DNA from: MGML01 sp964493985
Lineage (GTDB): Bacteria; Chloroflexota; Dehalococcoidia; Dehalococcoidales; UBA2162
Assembly: GCA_964493985.1 (NCBI GenBank)
Contig: CAZBQL010000002.1
Coordinates: forward strand, 1 to 64,000
Direction of reading: 5' to 3'
DNA: 64,000 nt
Shown: piece by piece, positions 60,815 to 64,000 of the stretch
Position numbering within the stretch: position 1 is the stretch's first letter
Layout of the letters: the number at the start of each line of letters is the position of its first letter
Translations under genes and position numbers: made by a program
Notes under the pieces: model-generated
What the model saw: the letters and a program-made list of their open reading frames with translations, nothing else
The model's database searches: none
What the model was told of the DNA's origin: nothing

Positions 60815-62065
60815 TTGGCAGAAGGGCAGAATACAGGGAAAAAGCTCTCGGAGCCTGAGTCCGAGGAAAGATACCACGAGCTTCTTGTACTCAGCCGCGT
60901 ATCCGCAGCTCTCAGCGGTCTGTGGGATCTGGATGCTATACTCCGGGTAGCACTTGATAACGTCTTGAATATAATGAACGGTGCCGTCGGCGGCATCCTT
61001 ATCCTGGATGAGCGGACTCATACCCTCTCCTATCGCGTTCACCAGGGTCTCAGTGACAGGTTTGTAGCAGAAACACAACTCAGTCTTGGAGAAGGTATAG
61101 CCGGGACTGTCGCCCAGACCGGAAAAGCTATAATGCTGGAAGACTTCTCGGCCGATCCGCGTACCGCTCATGCCGATATTGTCAGCGACGAAGGGTTAAA
61201 ATCACTGATCAGTGTTCCTCTCAGGGCTAAAGATAAGGTCCTCGGTGTAATAAATGTCACCAGCAAGATGTCTCATGTCTTCACCACCAACGATATGCAT
61301 CTACTGCACTCAATAGGCGACCAGCTGGGGGTTGCTATAGAACAGGCCAGGCTTAACGAACGCCTGAGGAGAGCACGCGAACGTCTGCGTCGACTCGCCA
61401 GACAGAATCTTGTGGCAGAGGAAGAGGAAAGAAGAAGGATTGCACGTGAACTTCATGATGAGACCAGTCAGTCACTTTCCGGTCTTGCCCTGCAATTGCA
61501 GGCTCTCGTTAATTCGGCAGAAATGTCCGGCGGATATGACCCTAAGTTCATTGAAGGCCTAAAAAAAGTACAGGCATTAACAGTCCAGGTCCATACGGAA
61601 GTAAGCCGATTGATAGCCGACCTTCGACCTGCATTATTGGATACCCTGGGACTGATACCTGCTGTTCGTCAACATGCTGAGTCTACTCTCGGTCACCTTG
61701 GTATCAGTGTATCCGTTAATGTTAAAGGTAAAGAGAGACGTTTATCTCCAGAATATGAAACAGGGCTTTTCCGGTTCGTTCAAGGAGCCGTAGGAAATAT
61801 AGCTCAGCATTCAAAAGCAGATTACGCCATTATTAATTTTGATTACCGTGAAAGCGAACTGATAATAAGTATAAATGATAACGGGCAAGGTTTCGTCGTC
61901 GCTGAGATTACTGATGTTGAAGAAAGCGGAAGAGGGCGTGGTCTGTTCAGCATGCGTGAGAGAGTAGGATTTCTCGGAGGAACCAGCTGGATCGAGTCCG
62001 AACCCAGTAAAGGAACTGCCGTCTGGGCAAGAGTACCGATAGATGAAGGACATTACGGTGAATAA
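60815..62065 (+). CDS. Soluble GAF-domain histidine kinase
   Basis: The 416-residue kinase lacks membrane segments. A GAF domain covers about residues 25-185 (LDAILRVALDNVLNIM, LSLGEGIAGTVAQTGKAI, SVPLRAKDKVLGVINV). The NarX-type kinase core has RRRIARELHDETSQSLSG with His214, ADLRPALLDTLGL, NDNGQGF and GLFSMRERVG. TTG is the start, with GGGAGG seven bases upstream. It overlaps the following regulator gene, so kinase and regulator are made together. A cytoplasmic redox or small-molecule signal is likely. Confidence 0.9.
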   Translation: MAEGQNTGKKLSEPESEERYHELLVLSRVSAALSGLWDLDAILRVALDNVLNIMNGAVGGILILDERTHTLSYRVHQGLSDRFVAETQLSLGEGIAGTVAQTGKAIMLEDFSADPRTAHADIVSDEGLKSLISVPLRAKDKVLGVINVTSKMSHVFTTNDMHLLHSIGDQLGVAIEQARLNERLRRARERLRRLARQNLVAEEEERRRIARELHDETSQSLSGLALQLQALVNSAEMSGGYDPKFIEGLKKVQALTVQVHTEVSRLIADLRPALLDTLGLIPAVRQHAESTLGHLGISVSVNVKGKERRLSPEYETGLFRFVQGAVGNIAQHSKADYAIINFDYRESELIISINDNGQGFVVAEITDVEESGRGRGLFSMRERVGFLGGTSWIESEPSKGTAVWARVPIDEGHYGE

Positions 62066-62705
62066 GATTACAGTGCTGATTGTCGATGACCACACGATAG
62101 TTCGGGATGGTATTTCCGCTCTCCTGGCACTTGCCGGTGATATAGAAGTGATCGGTGAAGCCTCCAATGGAAATGAGGCTATTCAAAAGGTTAGAGAACT
62201 AAATCCGGATGTAGTATTGATGGATGTCTCTATGCCGATTTTAGGGGGGCTCGAATCTACACGGCGTATATGCAAGGAATCCCGGACAAAGGTTATTATC
62301 CTCACGCAATATGATGATAAGGAATACGTCTTTCCGGCATTAGAAGCAGGTGCTTCAGGATTCATCAGCAAAGTTGCAGCCTCTGCCGAACTGGCAACCG
62401 CTATACGCTCAGTATACAATGGGGATTCCTACCTTTCACCACCTATCGCCAAATTGCTCGTTGAAGATTACCGTACCGGGGATAAACGCGGTAATACAGA
62501 CCCCTACCAGCAGTTAACTGCCAGGGAAAGAGATGTAATTAAGCTTATAGCAGAGGGATATACGACTCAACAGATTGCAGATATGCTCGTGGTCAGTCCC
62601 AAGACCGTCGAAGGACACAGGACAAACCTTATGGCAAAACTCGGTCTCCGAAACCGGGTCGAACTGGTTAAGTATGCAGTCCGTAAGGGCATTATAAGTA
62701 TCTAG
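62058..62705 (+). CDS. NarL/LuxR-type response regulator
   Basis: The 215-residue regulator has a complete receiver (VLIVDDHTIVRDG, VVLMDVSMPILGG, ILTQYDDKEYV, GFISKVA) and a LuxR-type helix-turn-helix (TARERDVIKLIAEGYTTQQI, VSPKTVEGHRTNLMAKL). An ATG at 62043 would add five residues but has no ribosome site, whereas the GTG at 62058 follows AAGGA. The gene overlaps its kinase by eight bases. Its receiver resembles the second receiver of the tandem protein downstream (VDDH-VRDGI, LTQYDD-E), suggesting a common origin. Confidence 0.88.
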   Translation: MNKITVLIVDDHTIVRDGISALLALAGDIEVIGEASNGNEAIQKVRELNPDVVLMDVSMPILGGLESTRRICKESRTKVIILTQYDDKEYVFPALEAGASGFISKVAASAELATAIRSVYNGDSYLSPPIAKLLVEDYRTGDKRGNTDPYQQLTARERDVIKLIAEGYTTQQIADMLVVSPKTVEGHRTNLMAKLGLRNRVELVKYAVRKGIISI

Positions 62706-62940
62706 TTTTAATTCAAGGGTATTCCCCCGGTACTTTCTAAATAGATATTTACACTCTTTATTATTTTCCATATTGTCTTTCGGTTAAACAACAACGAAAA
62801 TACAGAGGTTTTCCCGGTCCAATGCAAGGGAAACACCTGTTCCACAACCGGTATTCACCTTCTTATACTTTGAATACCTGTATGATTTTCTTGTTACATC
62901 ACCAGAAAAAAAATACCGCGTATGCGGTGAATGGAGGAAG

Positions 62941-63741
62941 ATGATGGGAGAGAATAAAACAATAAAAATACTTATCGTCGATGATGAACCTGACTTCATT
63001 AATGACCTGAGGTCCACTCTGGGGAAAGAATCCTATTCTGTGTGTACGGCATCAGACCGAAACGAGGCTGAAGAAAAAGTACGTTCGGAAGAACCGGACG
63101 CGATAGTATTAGGGACCATCATGCCTCGTGGCGACGCATTCCTCTTTCATAAATGGCTTAAGCAGACCCTTGCCTTCAGTAATCTCCCTGTTATGGTTAT
63201 CAATGCTTCACCTGAAAAACAGGTATTGAAAGGCTGGAGAATGGATGAAGGGATGCAATGCGATGCCGAAGATTTTCTGGCAAAGCCTGTCACCTCATCG
63301 GTGCTTCTCCCACGCATTCAGGCTCTTTTAAATCGCGAAACAAAAAGAATTAAGATACTCATTGTAGACGACCATGCAGTAGTCAGAGATGGAATCAGGG
63401 CTGTTATTGCTTTGCAGCGTGACATGCATGTCGTCGGAGAAGCAGTAAACGGTCAGGAAGGTATTGAAAAGACAATGGAACTTTCACCCGATGTTGTTGT
63501 TATGGATATCGTAATGCCGGTTATGAACGGCCTTGACGCTGCGAAAGAAATACATTCCAAGAATGAGAATGCAAAGATACTTATGCTGACACAGTATGAC
63601 GACGAAGAAAATGTCCTGGCAAGTAAAAAAGCAGGGGCAGTAGGATTTATCCCTAAAGCTTCGGCAAGTTCCCGGCTGCTGACAGGGATAAGATCTGTCG
63701 CAAGGGGTGATCAATCATGGATTGAGTCGCTCATATCGTAG
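62941..63741 (+). CDS. Tandem receiver protein, first receiver degenerate
   Basis: The 266-residue protein consists of two receiver domains and no DNA-binding or enzymatic output. The first (residues 8-130) keeps VDDEPD and the lysine in AKPVTS but has Gly58 where the phosphorylated Asp should be (IVLGTIMP). The second (about 137-266) is complete: IVDDHAVVRDGI, VVMDIVMPVMNG with Asp189, LTQYDDEEN and GFIPKAS. It may sequester or relay phosphate from the adjacent kinase. The start is 62941 or 62944; the latter has better spacing to GGAGG. The second formate-dehydrogenase-like gene begins 12 bases after its stop. Confidence 0.85.
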   Translation: MMGENKTIKILIVDDEPDFINDLRSTLGKESYSVCTASDRNEAEEKVRSEEPDAIVLGTIMPRGDAFLFHKWLKQTLAFSNLPVMVINASPEKQVLKGWRMDEGMQCDAEDFLAKPVTSSVLLPRIQALLNRETKRIKILIVDDHAVVRDGIRAVIALQRDMHVVGEAVNGQEGIEKTMELSPDVVVMDIVMPVMNGLDAAKEIHSKNENAKILMLTQYDDEENVLASKKAGAVGFIPKASASSRLLTGIRSVARGDQSWIESLIS

Positions 63742-63753
63742 AAGGTGATGCAA

Positions 63754-64000
63754 GTGGAAGCAATAACGATAACCCTCGATGAAATAGAGGTAAGCGGCTA
63801 TCCGGGAATGACTATTCTTGATTTAGCACGTGAATCGGGTGTATCTATTCCAACCCTTTGCCATGATCCTTATCTTTCATCCATCGGCGCCTGCCGGATA
63901 TGCCTGGTAGAAGAAGAAAACTCCAGGGCATTACTGGCATCATGTGTAACGCCAATACGGGCGGGGATGGTAATAAACACTCATTCCCCGCGGGTGCTGG
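63754..64000 (+). CDS. Start of a second formate-dehydrogenase/NuoG-like large subunit (truncated by window end)
   Basis: The frame is open to the end of the window. The 82 visible residues form a plant-type 2Fe-2S domain with the expected cysteines in LCHDPYLSSIGACRICLVEEE and ASCVTPI, aligning with the first 80 residues of the FdhA at 57295 (TILDLARESGVSIPTLC against TVLEAAQHAGIYIPALC). GTG at 63754 lies eight bases after AAGG; an ATG at 63748 is the alternative. Whether it continues as formate dehydrogenase, Fe-hydrogenase or NuoG cannot be seen. Confidence 0.8.
   Translation, partial: MEAITITLDEIEVSGYPGMTILDLARESGVSIPTLCHDPYLSSIGACRICLVEEENSRALLASCVTPIRAGMVINTHSPRVL

Noticed and set aside
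1..64000. tRNA, rRNA, CRISPR arrays, insertion sequences and replication origins
   Set aside because: Read through both strands for cloverleaf-like, repeated-spacer or transposase patterns and found none.

Overview
The window looks like a chromosomal stretch from a strictly anaerobic bacterium, most likely a member of Chloroflexota in or near class Dehalococcoidia. This is an inference from gene content: NarL-type two-component pairs with GAF sensors, an NADH-linked formate dehydrogenase of the Hnd/Hyl type, an ADP-forming acyl-CoA synthetase fused to a GNAT domain, a UGSC-family selenoprotein, and AprA-like flavoprotein plus ferredoxin pairs. Base composition is moderate, genes are tightly packed with many ATGA/GTGA overlaps, and I saw no rRNA, tRNA, insertion sequence or CRISPR array.

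Region 1 (about 180-31500) is a storage and compatible-solute locus with linked central carbon and repair genes. It holds trehalose-6-phosphate synthase, ADP-glucose pyrophosphorylase, GlgE, a TreS-maltokinase fusion, MalQ, GlgB, TreZ, a GH57/DUF3536 protein, TreY, a double PRC-barrel protein, PEP synthase, an MBL hydrolase, a DUF72 protein, a short pyruvate phosphate dikinase, a HhH-GPD protein, glycogen phosphorylase and a uracil-DNA glycosylase. Trehalose can be made three ways (OtsA, TreYZ, TreS) and converted back to alpha-glucan by TreS/Mak, GlgE and GlgB. Six transcription units here are preceded by copies of one 44-bp promoter-like element with fixed spacing, which suggests an undescribed regulon linking trehalose/glycogen, PEP/pyruvate and DNA-repair genes.

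Region 2 (31652-48463) looks like a catabolic island for an unidentified carboxylate. On the minus strand are a UGSC selenoprotein (in-frame TGA with a hairpin that fits a bacterial SECIS), an MFS transporter, a flavoprotein and a ferredoxin. Divergently on the plus strand are three SDRs, an acyl-CoA/AMP ligase, a cupin and a phosphotriesterase-family hydrolase. A three-subunit xanthine-oxidase-family molybdoenzyme then follows on the minus strand; its FAD subunit carries a whole GltD-like NAD(P)H module inserted in its iron-sulfur loop.

Region 3 (48752-64000) covers energy metabolism and sensing: an ADP-forming CoA ligase/GNAT protein, a membrane GAF-PAS histidine kinase with its NarL-type regulator, then divergently a small protein, NuoE-like and NuoF-like subunits and a cysteine-type formate dehydrogenase. 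The small protein and the extreme C-terminus of the formate dehydrogenase share a nearly identical domain of about 72 residues. A second kinase/regulator pair, a tandem receiver protein with a degenerate first receiver, and the start of a second formate-dehydrogenase-like large subunit complete the window.

The four observations I rate highest are the six-copy promoter element, the UGSC selenoprotein with its SECIS, the tail domain shared between a free small protein and FdhA, and the GltD module nested inside the molybdoenzyme FAD subunit.
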